This document shows, in pieces, positions 33,315 to 42,353 of a stretch of DNA of 64,000 nt. Made by a program: the position numbers and the translations under genes. Origin of the DNA: AAA044-D11 sp965268275 (lineage in GTDB: Bacteria; Actinomycetota; Actinomycetes; Nanopelagicales; Nanopelagicaceae). Each line of letters opens with the position of its first letter. The stretch's first letter is position 1. Where the stretch lies: assembly GCA_965268275.1 (NCBI GenBank), contig OZ254168.1, forward strand, positions 992,001 through 1,056,000, read 5' to 3'. The notes under the pieces are model-generated. The model was not told where the DNA came from, searched no databases, and saw only the letters and a list, made by a program, of their open reading frames with translations.

Positions 33315-35779
33315 TTCGCATCCTTTCCGATTACCAAGTCATCGCCAATAAGTTCTAGGAAAATCTCTTCAAGGGTCTCAGATTTACGGTTGCGATTAAG
33401 AATCTTCTTCATTGGACCAAATGCAATCAATTCACCGCGGTGCATCAGCACAACATGGCTGCAGGTTTGCTGAACTTCGGCCAACAAGTGTGACGAAACA
33501 ATAACTGTGCGACCTGTTGAGGCATATCGCTTCAAAACATCACGCATTTCAGCAATTTGTTGTGGGTCTAAACCATTTGTTGGTTCGTCCAACACAAGAA
33601 GATCTGGTGCACCAAGCATTGCTTGGGCAATCGCTAAACGTTGGCGCATACCTTGACTATAAGAACGCACCTTCTTATCTAACGCGGTTCCAAGTTTTGT
33701 AATTGCAACTACTTCATCAAGATTCTGATCACCGTCGCGACCGATCGAACGCCAGTAAAGCGCTAAGTTTTCGCGACCTGAAAGATGTGGCAAGAATCCT
33801 GGACCTTCAACAAAGCTGCCAAGGTTTGCAAGCGAAGGTGCTCCTGGATAAACCGGCTTACCATCTATATATATTGAACCTTCAGTTGGGAATATCAATC
33901 CCATCATCATTCGAAGCGTTGTCGTTTTACCAGCACCATTAGGACCAAGCAGACCAACTACTTGTCCACGTTCTACGGTAAATGAAAGATCAGAAACTGC
34001 GCGATAACCATCTTTGTAAACCTTGCCAAGGTTATTTACTTCAACAAGAGCGGTGCTGTTCTCGTGGCTTGGTGCAATCTTTGGCCGTCTAATACGAACA
34101 TAAACAAACGCTGCAACAAGAGTAATCAGTGCTGCAACCGGCCACAATAAGTTTGCACCAGATGATGTCGATGCTGATGCATCCGAAACTTTGTAAGTCA
34201 GTGGTGATAGCGCAGATACTGTGTAATAACGCGAAATCTTTGGAAGCTCGTAACCTTGATCTGTTCCAGAGATTCCAACTGCAATTACATCGCCAACAGC
34301 TGCATCAATTATCGCTGCCGGAAGCTGAACTGTTACATCTGCACCGGCCTGAGGAATATCTGTTAGTCGGACTGGTGAAACAATTCCATTTGGTTGAGTG
34401 ATTGCGCCACTTGGTGATTTAGTGACAAGTGAGAAGAACAAAGTTGCATCGCCAGTCGTGCTTGTGATTCGAACTTTGATTGAAGATGGACCAACAACGC
34501 TAATTGGTTCCGTCAACGGCGCCGATTCAATCAGACCACTCTGGCCGGGCAACAACGCAGGACTAAATCCAGAAACTGCCGAAACTACTCGTGATGCAAG
34601 TGCCCCAGCACTGCCGATTCCGGGAAGCGCCGAGATTGCACTAGGGATTCCACCAATTGGGTATGCAATTGCCGCAAGCGGAGTAAGTAAACGCAACTGC
34701 TTTTCATCAGCGCTTATTGGCAACTTTGAACTACTGAAAACTCTCGGTATTACTGTGGAATCTTGCAATGAAATCGTTCCATTGGTTTTTGTGAATTGGA
34801 AAACCGGGAAGTCAATCTTTTCTTTCATCAAATGCTTCTTAAACCAGTTTAGATATTGTGAACGCAGGTATTCGTTCTGATCCAGACCACCATCGTGGCC
34901 AGCTGCGTGCCAAATCATCGACAACGGCAGTTCGGGTTTTGCCTTCTTAATGATTTTGGCAGTGTCATAACTTTCAGACAATGGAAAGAGTGAATCGGCC
35001 TGGCCTTGGCTAAGCAAAGTTGGCGCAGTAATCGATGAAACAAAATTCTTTGGCGATACAGATGCCAGCAATTTACGTTCCGATGCTGAAGGTTCACCAT
35101 TTATTGCAGCATTGCGATAAGCATCGCACCACTGCTGCGTAAATGATCCACATTCGCCAAGATATGCATTCTGAAACGTCACAGCTGAGAAGAAGGTTCC
35201 GGCCCAAACTTTTTTAAATGGTCCCGAGACTTTTGATCCTTCAACCGCTTGCGGGAAGAGATCATTTTGTAAATCGTTCCAAGTGATATCTGAAATCACA
35301 GCATCAATGCGTCGATCTTGGCTTGCAGTCAAAAGTGCATTCGCGCCGCCATAAGAACTTCCCATGATTCCGACAAGTGGATCGCCTGTTTTGTCCTGCT
35401 TAACCTTTTGGTTCTTCGCTAAATAAGAAATCAATTCGCGGGTATCGCTAACTTCTGCGCCAATTGAATTCATTTCAATCTCGCCAGTTGATTTTCCAAA
35501 ACCTCGGGCGGTCCAGGTCAAAACTGCAAAACCTTTATCCCTAAAATATTTAGCATCACTTTCAACAGAATCTTTTGTGCCACCAAAACCATGGGCAATA
35601 AGTATCGCTGGTGCCGGTGTATCGCTTGGCAGATACAAAGAGGTATCAATCGATATTCCAGGCGCAGTTGTAATCGTTTCTACGATAACTGATTCCGCAT
35701 TGGCACTGACCGGAACACTGAGAGAAATTATTACGAAGCCTGAGAGCGCGGCTGCCGCAATTATTCTCGAAATCTTCAC
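33311..35779 (-). CDS. Secreted alpha/beta hydrolase fused to ABC exporter ATPase
   Basis: An 822-residue two-enzyme fusion. Residues 1-27 are a signal peptide. About 35-340 form an X-Pro-dipeptidyl-peptidase/CocE-like hydrolase: nucleophile Ser142 in GSSYGG, Asp in GQADSLFPL, His in HAAGHDGG. About 385-540 form a beta-rich domain like the CocE C-terminal jelly roll. A membrane helix at 544-563 is followed by RIRRPK and a cytosolic ABC ATPase (Walker A GPNGAGKTT at 612, SQGMRQR at 708, VLDEPTNGLD near 729, switch His 764). Coupled to the permease gene. GTG 35779 lies 6 nt after TACCGT (leaderless). The hydrolase may process the exported substrate. Confidence 0.88.
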   Translation of the reverse strand: MKISRIIAAAALSGFVIISLSVPVSANAESVIVETITTAPGISIDTSLYLPSDTPAPAILIAHGFGGTKDSVESDAKYFRDKGFAVLTWTARGFGKSTGEIEMNSIGAEVSDTRELISYLAKNQKVKQDKTGDPLVGIMGSSYGGANALLTASQDRRIDAVISDITWNDLQNDLFPQAVEGSKVSGPFKKVWAGTFFSAVTFQNAYLGECGSFTQQWCDAYRNAAINGEPSASERKLLASVSPKNFVSSITAPTLLSQGQADSLFPLSESYDTAKIIKKAKPELPLSMIWHAAGHDGGLDQNEYLRSQYLNWFKKHLMKEKIDFPVFQFTKTNGTISLQDSTVIPRVFSSSKLPISADEKQLRLLTPLAAIAYPIGGIPSAISALPGIGSAGALASRVVSAVSGFSPALLPGQSGLIESAPLTEPISVVGPSSIKVRITSTTGDATLFFSLVTKSPSGAITQPNGIVSPVRLTDIPQAGADVTVQLPAAIIDAAVGDVIAVGISGTDQGYELPKISRYYTVSALSPLTYKVSDASASTSSGANLLWPVAALITLVAAFVYVRIRRPKIAPSHENSTALVEVNNLGKVYKDGYRAVSDLSFTVERGQVVGLLGPNGAGKTTTLRMMMGLIFPTEGSIYIDGKPVYPGAPSLANLGSFVEGPGFLPHLSGRENLALYWRSIGRDGDQNLDEVVAITKLGTALDKKVRSYSQGMRQRLAIAQAMLGAPDLLVLDEPTNGLDPQQIAEMRDVLKRYASTGRTVIVSSHLLAEVQQTCSHVVLMHRGELIAFGPMKKILNRNRKSETLEEIFLELIGDDLVIGKDAK

Positions 35780-35841
35780 TGCGCTACGGTAGTGAGATTT
35801 TCGATGTGATGCATCTCGAGAACTTCGGTATTCTCTGTGCC

Positions 35842-36951
35842 ATGAAGGTTAAGTTTCTTTCGATCTCGGTCGCTCTCCTGTTATTGGTATCTGTTGTGCC
35901 ACAGAGTGCAAATGCCGTAAAAGTCCAGAAGATGAAGCGCTACACAGTCACCATGCAGAAAGCGCACTTACCGGTTGCCCCAAATAATGGCACCGATGAT
36001 TACCGTTGTTTCTTACTTGATCCAAAAGTTACCGAAGATTCAATCATTAGATCTATCCAATTTATCCCGCAACAAAAAGCCATGGTTCACCATGCAATTA
36101 TTTTCCGAGTAACCGATGCTGATCTAGAAGAAGCGATAAAGGCTGATAACAAGGGCGGCGGTTGGCCATGCTTCGGTGGCACCGGACTTGGCGGAATGCT
36201 TTCAACCTTCGTTACATCACCATGGCTAAGTTCTTGGGCCCCTGGTCGTGGCAAAGATGTTTCACCAAAGGGATACGGAACTCCATTTAAAAAGGGTGAA
36301 AGATTTGTATTGCAAGTTCACTACAACTTACTTGCTAGTCATCACGGCGGAATGCAGACCGATCAATCCAAGATTGTCATGGATGTAATCCCGGCAAAAG
36401 GTGCAAATGTTAAGCAACTACATGTCGAACTCTTCCCGGCACCAGTTGAACTTGCTTGCCCACCAGGAATCACCGGACCGCTCTGTGATCGTCGAAAATC
36501 GCTGATTGACCTTGCAGCGCGCACCAGCACCACAAGCGCATTTGAAGCTGCCGGCATAAATGTTATCTGTGGTCAAAATCCAAATAAACCAACGCCATCT
36601 CTAATTTCACGTTGTGACAAAGTCATTAATTCCAATTTCAACGTCATCGCTGCTGCCCCACATATGCACCTATTGGGTCGTTCCTTAAAGTTGATTCTCA
36701 ATCCCGGCAAGGCAGATGAAAAAACTATTCTCAACGTTGCCAACTACAACTTCGATGACCAATCTGCAACAGTCTTAAAGGCTCCAGTCGCAGTTAAGGC
36801 TGGCGACACAATCCGTGTCGAATGCACATTTGATCCAACTTTGCGACAGAAAATCCCTCAACTTAAAGATCTAGAGCCTCGATACATAACTTGGGGCGAA
36901 GGTTCTTCAGATGAAATGTGCTTAGGCGTTATCGCCGCAACAAAAGTTTAG
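35842..36951 (+). CDS. PHM/DBH-like copper type II monooxygenase
   Basis: A 369-residue secreted protein with a signal peptide (cleavage near ANA, residue 25). All six copper ligands of peptidylglycine monooxygenase-like enzymes are found in order: His83-His84 (MVHHAI) and His160 (QVHYN) for CuH, then His274-x-His276 (PHMHLLGR) and Met359 (SSDEMCLG) for CuM. Cysteines suggest disulfides. The family hydroxylates C-H bonds using ascorbate or another reductant. ATG 35842 lies 7 nt after TATTCT, and a longer in-frame start at 35806 would bury the signal peptide. Substrate unknown. Confidence 0.85.
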   Translation: MKVKFLSISVALLLLVSVVPQSANAVKVQKMKRYTVTMQKAHLPVAPNNGTDDYRCFLLDPKVTEDSIIRSIQFIPQQKAMVHHAIIFRVTDADLEEAIKADNKGGGWPCFGGTGLGGMLSTFVTSPWLSSWAPGRGKDVSPKGYGTPFKKGERFVLQVHYNLLASHHGGMQTDQSKIVMDVIPAKGANVKQLHVELFPAPVELACPPGITGPLCDRRKSLIDLAARTSTTSAFEAAGINVICGQNPNKPTPSLISRCDKVINSNFNVIAAAPHMHLLGRSLKLILNPGKADEKTILNVANYNFDDQSATVLKAPVAVKAGDTIRVECTFDPTLRQKIPQLKDLEPRYITWGEGSSDEMCLGVIAATKV

Positions 36952-37884
36952 CTACTTAATACGCAGAACAACCTTCTGCTTTAACGCCTCAAACAAACCA
37001 TCTTGGCCGGCTGCACTCGCGTTTACTGTGCACTTGCCTTTCTTGGCAGTTAAAACACTCTTCTTAACTGAGCAGCTTCCACCCGCCTGGTAACTCACTT
37101 TTTCACCAAAGTTTGTGACAGTTGCAAGCTTTACAGATTTCTTTGCTGCAATCACCGGAATTGTTTGGACTCCTAGAGTTAAACGAATCGGCAAGATTGC
37201 GGTAGCAGTTGCAGTTGCAGCCGAAGTTACAGATATCGCACACTCCCCGCTTCCCTTCAACGGTGTTATCTCTTTTCCATTAAGCCCGCAATTAGGTGAT
37301 AGCGAGGCATAAGTAAGTGCTGCCCCAGCTTTCGATACCGCATCAACTTTTGCAATCTGACGATAGCCAAGAGTTATTGGTGTCCTTGTGCTTACTGCTA
37401 CCCCATTTATTGTTGCGGTAATTTCATCGGCCGGCAGCACAACCGTTGCTGCTGTTCCTGATTTAAAAGTAATTGGAATGAATTGATCTTCTGAAAAATT
37501 TGGACCCGCTGTGTGGTCGAAGCGCAAAAAGATTCCGCACTTCGAAACCGTGCAATCTATGGTTGTTGTGCCAGAGATAAAACTTGCTGCCGGCTTAAAT
37601 TGAATCGCAGCTGTTGGTGCAAATGAAGCACCCTGCGCTGTAGAAATCCAAAGTTGGGCAGCTTCATTACACAACGTTGGCCGCGCACCAGCCGCGCTTT
37701 CTACGCACTGTTGCATATACAAACCGGCTCTTGTCGGCACCTCTGAAAGTTGTGCATTAATAACAGCACCTTGCGGTGCAAGGTTTGTTAGTGGTCCACC
37801 AACAAACTTTGTCTGGGCTGCTTGCGCGCCCGTAGGCACCAATACTGAAATGGTCAATGTTAGAACTAGAACGATCTTTCGCAT
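36952..37884 (-). CDS. Secreted protein, possible heme-locus surface protein (1)
   Basis: A 310-residue exported protein (signal peptide to about residue 22) that is mostly beta-strand. Its N-terminal domain (RAGLYMQQCVE, AQLWIST, DCTVSKCGIFLRFDHTAG, DQFIPITFK) matches the protein encoded at 37899-38375 in order and spacing, so they share a domain. The C-terminal half is Ala/Thr/Lys-rich with two Cys pairs and ends in VVLRIK. AGGAGAG precedes the ATG. It lies beside a heme/siderophore importer; substrate capture at the cell surface is inference. Confidence 0.65.
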   Translation of the reverse strand: MRKIVLVLTLTISVLVPTGAQAAQTKFVGGPLTNLAPQGAVINAQLSEVPTRAGLYMQQCVESAAGARPTLCNEAAQLWISTAQGASFAPTAAIQFKPAASFISGTTTIDCTVSKCGIFLRFDHTAGPNFSEDQFIPITFKSGTAATVVLPADEITATINGVAVSTRTPITLGYRQIAKVDAVSKAGAALTYASLSPNCGLNGKEITPLKGSGECAISVTSAATATATAILPIRLTLGVQTIPVIAAKKSVKLATVTNFGEKVSYQAGGSCSVKKSVLTAKKGKCTVNASAAGQDGLFEALKQKVVLRIK

Positions 37885-37898
37885 TACTCTCCTATTTA

Positions 37899-38375
37899 TT
37901 ATTTGATTTTGACTGGAATAAACATGTCATAACTTCGATCTGCCCCACGCAAATGATCTGCTCGCACAGTTATTGCGCACTTAACTTTGGTGCAATCAAA
38001 TTTGCCGATCTTCTTTGAAACTTGAACCTTGTGGGTGAAACGCCCTCCAGGTAAAAACTCTTCAGTTAAACCAACTGCATACGGTGGTGGATTCGATGAA
38101 ATCCAGAATGAAGCCTCACCAATTCCGGCCTTATTTACTCCGCCACCACAAGGTGTTGGCAATTGACCTTTTTTTGGGACTACACAGAATGCCAGATAGA
38201 TTCCGACGGTCTCATCAAATCTATTTCCGCTTACCTTGATCATCGCACCGCTCTTCGCAGTTGTTGCTGAAACGCTTAGGACCTGCCCCTGCGCACCAGT
38301 TGCCGTTGCCGCTTGCGCGACTGGATTTACTGCAAAGGTAAGCGCAGTTATCACCATAAAAAGTGCGCGTTTCAT
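37899..38375 (-). CDS. Secreted protein, possible heme-locus surface protein (2)
   Basis: A 158-residue exported protein from ATG 38375 (signal peptide MKRALFMVITAL to about residue 22). It is essentially one beta-rich domain: GIYLAFCVVPKKG, ASFWISS, PGGRFTHKVQV, DCTKVKCAITVRADHLRGAD and YDMFIPVKIK, shared with the neighbour at 36952-37884. Two Cys pairs probably form disulfides. TAGAGT lies 7 nt before the ATG. Divergent from the heme/siderophore importer operon 85 bp away. No firm family assignment. Confidence 0.65.
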   Translation of the reverse strand: MKRALFMVITALTFAVNPVAQAATATGAQGQVLSVSATTAKSGAMIKVSGNRFDETVGIYLAFCVVPKKGQLPTPCGGGVNKAGIGEASFWISSNPPPYAVGLTEEFLPGGRFTHKVQVSKKIGKFDCTKVKCAITVRADHLRGADRSYDMFIPVKIK

Positions 38376-38460
38376 AGTGCAAACTCTAAATCTCTTGCTC
38401 AAAAGACTTATCCGACAGGACACGAACATCTGTCGTTAAAAGAATTGGCACACTATCCCC

Positions 38461-39372
38461 GTGAAGAAATTCGGTGTGATTGCGATTACAGCACTAGCAA
38501 TATTGCTAACTGGATGCGGTATTTCTCAGAAGTTTCACAACCACACAATTTCCGAGAACGATGTAACCGCAATCTCAATTGATTCCACTTCAGATTTCTC
38601 AGTATCCCGAGTTGTAGTTCTTGCAAATGGCGTAGCCGAAATAATGAATGCGCTAAATGCTAAATCAATCCTTGTCGGCCGAGATATTTCTAGCACCGAG
38701 AAGGAATTAAAAGATATTCCAATCGTCACATCAGGTCATCAAGTAATGCCCGAGAAAGTTATTGAACTCAAACCTGATCTCGTAATCATCGATGCATCTA
38801 CCGGACCAAAGGCAGCACTCGATCAGATAAGAAATGCCGGCATAAAGGTTGTTGAAACCCCTGAAAGCTGGACACTTTCTGATATCCCAACAAAAGTTTC
38901 AGCAGTCGCATCTGCAATCGGCGCACCGCAGCAAGGTGATTTACTAAATCAAGCTTTCGCTAAAGAAATAAAAACTTCTACCATCGCTACCAAACCCCGC
39001 ATTGCATTCTTATATCTTCGCGGCACATCCTCGGTCTATCTCATCGGTGGCCCAGGTTCGGGTTCTGATTCGTTAATCGAAGCTATTGGTGCAACCGATG
39101 TTGGTGCCAAATCTTTACCAAATCCATTCAACACAATGACCGCCGAAAGCCTGGCCACCCTAAATCCCGATGTCATTATTGTTATGACTAAAGGTCTGCA
39201 ATCTGTTGGTGGTATTTCTGGTCTATTAAAACTTCCTGGTGTTGCCCAAACTCAAGCCGGCAAAAACCAAGCAGTTATCGATGTCGATGATTCGTTATTA
39301 CTTTCATACGGTCCCCGCACTCCTTCACTTGTCACCGCACTTGCCAAAGCAGTAGAGGTGGTTACAAAGTGA
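38461..39372 (+). CDS. hmuT: Heme/Fe(III)-siderophore-binding lipoprotein
   Basis: A 303-residue class III periplasmic-binding-type lipoprotein: lipobox LLTGC at about residues 16-20, then NGVAEIMNALNAKSILVGRD and PEKVIELKPDLVIIDAS, the typical two-lobed TroA-like pattern of HmuT/FhuD. Starts with GTG. Its stop overlaps the permease start (GTGA). HmuT (heme) is favoured over a generic siderophore receptor by the neighbouring secreted proteins, but the ligand is not proven. Confidence 0.82.
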   Translation: MKKFGVIAITALAILLTGCGISQKFHNHTISENDVTAISIDSTSDFSVSRVVVLANGVAEIMNALNAKSILVGRDISSTEKELKDIPIVTSGHQVMPEKVIELKPDLVIIDASTGPKAALDQIRNAGIKVVETPESWTLSDIPTKVSAVASAIGAPQQGDLLNQAFAKEIKTSTIATKPRIAFLYLRGTSSVYLIGGPGSGSDSLIEAIGATDVGAKSLPNPFNTMTAESLATLNPDVIIVMTKGLQSVGGISGLLKLPGVAQTQAGKNQAVIDVDDSLLLSYGPRTPSLVTALAKAVEVVTK

Positions 39373-40340
39373 AAAAGTTAGCCCCATCAATCTTGCTTGT
39401 TATCGTCACCTTTATTGCTATTTATACCGGCGCCGCACAAATCGAAAACTTCTGGTCCGCACTTTTCTCCCCCGGCAGCAACGAAATTTTGTGGCAGATT
39501 CGTATTCCACGTGTCACCGCTGCCCTAATCGTTGGTGCATCTCTTGCCCTTGCCGGTTTAATTGCACAAGGTGCCTGCAACAACGCACTAGCCGAACCAT
39601 CAATCTTAGGAACAACTGCTGGTGCATCTCTCGGCACAGTCCTAGCTGTCTTAACTGGCTTCGTTCAAGTCGGTTCTGTCGGTGCAATTGCATGTGGCGC
39701 ACTCGGTGCACTTCTCGCAACATCCCTAACTTTCAAGCTAGCAAATCTTCGCTCCAAACTTTCATCATTCACTTTAATTATCGTAGGTATCGCAGTCTCT
39801 GCCACATTCACAGCAATCGTAGGTCTACTTTCATCAATGGTCACACGTGCCGATGCCAGATCAATCTCATTCTGGAACTTTGGCTCACTTGCCTTAATCA
39901 CTCGCGAAAACCTTGTTGGCATAAGCATCACTGCAATTCTCGGCGCAGCTATTGCCTGGAAAGTTTCACCAGCACTCGACCGACTTTCACTCGGTGATTC
40001 CACTGCATTTCACTTAGGTGTCGATGTTCCACGCTCTCGCTTGCTAGCCCTAATCGCACTCTCACTTCTTGCAGGTGGCGCAGTCAGCACAGTTGGTTCA
40101 ATTGCATTCATCGGTCTTGCCGCACCGCACATCGCGCGCTTTATCTATGGCCCAGTCCATCGCAAACTAATCTTTCACACCGCAATTATTGGTGCACTGC
40201 TTGTTGTAGCGGCCGACACCATTGCAAGAAGTGTTGCCCAACCAAATGAACTTCCGATTGGACTAATTACTTCACTTGTTGGTGCACCGGTCCTTATCGC
40301 TCTAGTCACTATGAAAAACAACATTTGGAAGACCCAATGA
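39369..40340 (+). CDS. hmuU: FecCD-family heme/siderophore ABC permease
   Basis: A 323-residue permease with eight to ten transmembrane helices and FecCD signatures: IRIPRVTAALIVGASLALAG, SILGTTAGASLG, and GSIAFIGLAAPHIAR near the C-terminus. Start GTG overlaps the lipoprotein stop; its own stop overlaps the ATPase start (ATGA), so the three genes are coupled. Confidence 0.9.
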   Translation: MKKLAPSILLVIVTFIAIYTGAAQIENFWSALFSPGSNEILWQIRIPRVTAALIVGASLALAGLIAQGACNNALAEPSILGTTAGASLGTVLAVLTGFVQVGSVGAIACGALGALLATSLTFKLANLRSKLSSFTLIIVGIAVSATFTAIVGLLSSMVTRADARSISFWNFGSLALITRENLVGISITAILGAAIAWKVSPALDRLSLGDSTAFHLGVDVPRSRLLALIALSLLAGGAVSTVGSIAFIGLAAPHIARFIYGPVHRKLIFHTAIIGALLVVAADTIARSVAQPNELPIGLITSLVGAPVLIALVTMKNNIWKTQ

Positions 40341-40924
40341 TCAGCATAAACAAAATCAGCATCGAACTTGGTGGCAAGCAAATCATCACTGATTACAGCG
40401 ACCAGATTCCTGCTGCTGCAATCACCGTAATTCTTGGCCCAAATGGTTCAGGTAAATCCACACTGCTAAACGCAATTGCTGGTGACATCACACCAACCAC
40501 CGGAACAATCACAATCGACGACACCAATCCTGCACTTACTCCAGCAGCACAACTATCTAAGTTGCGTGCAATGGCAATTCAAAACCAGAACTACACCTTG
40601 GGTTTCACTGTTAAACAAATAATCGAAATGGCTGGCGATTCCAAAGAAATTATCGAAGCACTAGCTTTAATTGAACTAGCAGATCGACAAGTAACCACTC
40701 TGTCTGGTGGCGAAGCTCAACGAGTTTCAATCGCAACCGCTATCGCACAGAAAACCCCGGTGTTACTTCTAGATGAACCACTTGCAGCACAAGATATTGA
40801 AAACAGAGAACGCATTATCAAACTTCTGCAAAAACTTGCAGCAAGCGGCACAACTGTTGTTTTAGTTGCTCACAGCAGCGAATCAGAACTAACTTGGGCC
40901 GATAAAGTAATTAACCAAGCGTAG
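40337..40924 (+). CDS. hmuV: Heme/siderophore ABC ATPase (short form)
   Basis: A 195-residue ATPase with Walker A GPNGSGKST, Q-loop AIQNQNYTLGF, signature LSGGEAQRV, Walker B VLLLDEPLAAQD and switch His in VAHSS. It is about 60 residues shorter than most HmuV/FecE proteins and stops soon after the H-loop, yet all catalytic motifs are present, so it is probably functional. ATG 40337 overlaps the permease stop. The 3' end overlaps convergent mycoredoxin by 14 bp. Confidence 0.85.
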   Translation: MISINKISIELGGKQIITDYSDQIPAAAITVILGPNGSGKSTLLNAIAGDITPTTGTITIDDTNPALTPAAQLSKLRAMAIQNQNYTLGFTVKQIIEMAGDSKEIIEALALIELADRQVTTLSGGEAQRVSIATAIAQKTPVLLLDEPLAAQDIENRERIIKLLQKLAASGTTVVLVAHSSESELTWADKVINQA

Positions 40925-41153
40925 CTATCTTCTCCACTACAGCCTTAGCCGAAGGATTTGTCATCGCACTTCCATCAGAGAAAACTAGCGTTGGCACAGT
41001 TCGGTTTCCGCCATTTACCTTCTCGACAATCTCGGCAGTCCCAGGGACCTCTTCAATGTTGATCTCTTCATAAGTAACCCCAAGATCAGCCAATTGGGAC
41101 TTCAGTCTCTTGCAATAACCACACCAGGTAGTCGAATACATAACAAAACTCAT
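40911..41153 (-). CDS. mrx1: Mycoredoxin / glutaredoxin-like protein
   Basis: An 80-residue glutaredoxin-fold protein with the active site WCGYCKRL (CxxC with Gly-Tyr as in mycoredoxin-1), cis-Pro in TVPTLVF and the C-terminal GG replaced by NPSA. Mycoredoxins reduce mycothiol-mixed disulfides in actinobacteria. TAAGAT lies 7 nt before the ATG on the minus strand. Supports the actinobacterial origin of the window. Confidence 0.88.
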   Translation of the reverse strand: MSFVMYSTTWCGYCKRLKSQLADLGVTYEEINIEEVPGTAEIVEKVNGGNRTVPTLVFSDGSAMTNPSAKAVVEKIATLG

Positions 41154-41197
41154 GGGCGCAATCTTACTTCTTTTACCTCATTTGTTATTCTTGACCC

Positions 41198-41404
41198 ATG
41201 AAAAAACTGACTCTTCTAGCTCTCGCTCTTGCATCCTCATTCGTTCTGACATCTTGCGGTGGCGACAAGGCTGAAGACACAACCAGCGCAGTCACATATT
41301 CACAATGTCTTGAGACTGAAGCCGCAAAGCTTCTCGATGAGACCGGTTCTAACGCTGATTACGCCAACGAAATGGCAGCAAAGGCTTGCGAAGCTCTTAA
41401 GTAA
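41198..41404 (+). CDS. Small lipoprotein, unknown
   Basis: A 68-residue lipoprotein with lipobox LTSC near residue 20 and a short mature part with two further cysteines (SQCLET, AKACEAL). No family recognised. ATG lies 6 nt after TATTCT (41186-41191) with no Shine-Dalgarno sequence. Confidence 0.72.
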   Translation: MKKLTLLALALASSFVLTSCGGDKAEDTTSAVTYSQCLETEAAKLLDETGSNADYANEMAAKACEALK

Positions 41405-41432
41405 TTCAAATGGATGCCCTTGAACTAGATAT

Positions 41433-41903
41433 GTGGCTACTTTGAAATACCAACGCATTCGGTCAGTGCGAATCAAAACCATTGTGTTGCTCGTTTTAAT
41501 AGGGCTATCTTCGCAATCTTCACCAACATCCGCTCAAGCAAAAGAAAATCGTTGTAACCAAAGCCAACAATCAATGGTCAAGAAGCATATAACTAAGCAA
41601 ATAAGCGCGTTAGCAAAGTCTGATTGGAAGCGCGCTTACAGTTACTCGGCTAAATCGTTTCAGGGTTCGATTTCAGTAGATCAATTCAAGTTAATTATCG
41701 AAAGCGGATATCTGTTCTTAACGGAAAATGGCAACCTCACTTTTGGTAACTGCAGAAATTCTAGAAATGCCTTCAACCAACTTCTCACCGTAGATTCCAA
41801 GGGTGAAAAATATGAGCTTTCCTATAATCTAACTTTGGTCGGAAAACGTCTTGGCATCGTGGCGGTAAGTGAAATAAATCCATCTTCCGAAGTCGCAATC
41901 TAG
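41433..41903 (+). CDS. Exported DUF4864-like protein
   Basis: Up to 156 residues with an N-terminal signal segment (TIVLLVLIGLSSQSSPTSAQA) and a mature domain in which SMVKKHITKQISALAKSDWKRAYSYSA and FKLIIESGYLFL follow the pattern of the DUF4864/NTF2-like family: repeated use of helix-rich A-x-Y-S segments. The exact start (GTG 41433) is uncertain. Function unknown. Confidence 0.6.
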   Translation: MATLKYQRIRSVRIKTIVLLVLIGLSSQSSPTSAQAKENRCNQSQQSMVKKHITKQISALAKSDWKRAYSYSAKSFQGSISVDQFKLIIESGYLFLTENGNLTFGNCRNSRNAFNQLLTVDSKGEKYELSYNLTLVGKRLGIVAVSEINPSSEVAI

Positions 41904-41934
41904 ATTGCTGAACTTGGAGGCGTAAACTTCCCCC

Positions 41935-42306
41935 ATGAATTACACAGCGATCCGCAAAACCCTGCAAGCAGGTTCCATAGTCTTTGGTGCATCCGCCCTA
42001 TTCCTTTTAATACTACCCAAACTATTTCTCGAACTTCTCGCCCTCGACACCAGCGATGACTTAATCTGGTCAATGCGCATGATTGGCATAACAGTCTTTG
42101 CCCTGGCCGGAAACATGTGGAACAACGCATCCCAGAGCAGTGATGCACGTGTTGGTAACGTCGCAAAAGTAATGTGTATCAGCGCCACTGCACTCGGAGT
42201 TCTAACTCTCACGATCCCAGCAGAACTAAATTGGTTCACCTACGCATATGCCGCAGTCGGCTTTGGCTTTGGGATTTCTTATGCGGTAAATCTGGTGCGG
42301 AAGTAA
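41935..42306 (+). CDS. Small four-helix membrane protein, unknown
   Basis: A 123-residue protein with four predicted transmembrane segments (about residues 11-36, 44-61, 77-93 and 98-119). No family recognised. TAAACT (41923-41928) ends 6 nt before the ATG; leaderless. Confidence 0.68.
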   Translation: MNYTAIRKTLQAGSIVFGASALFLLILPKLFLELLALDTSDDLIWSMRMIGITVFALAGNMWNNASQSSDARVGNVAKVMCISATALGVLTLTIPAELNWFTYAYAAVGFGFGISYAVNLVRK

Positions 42307-42353
42307 AGGTTAGATCCGTTCCCTCTGTCAGCACCACACCATAAACTTCAAGC

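Noticed and set aside
39491..39997. 168-codon Cys/Arg/Ser-rich ORF inside the heme permease gene
   Set aside because: Frame-shifted shadow of the permease with implausible composition and no start signals.
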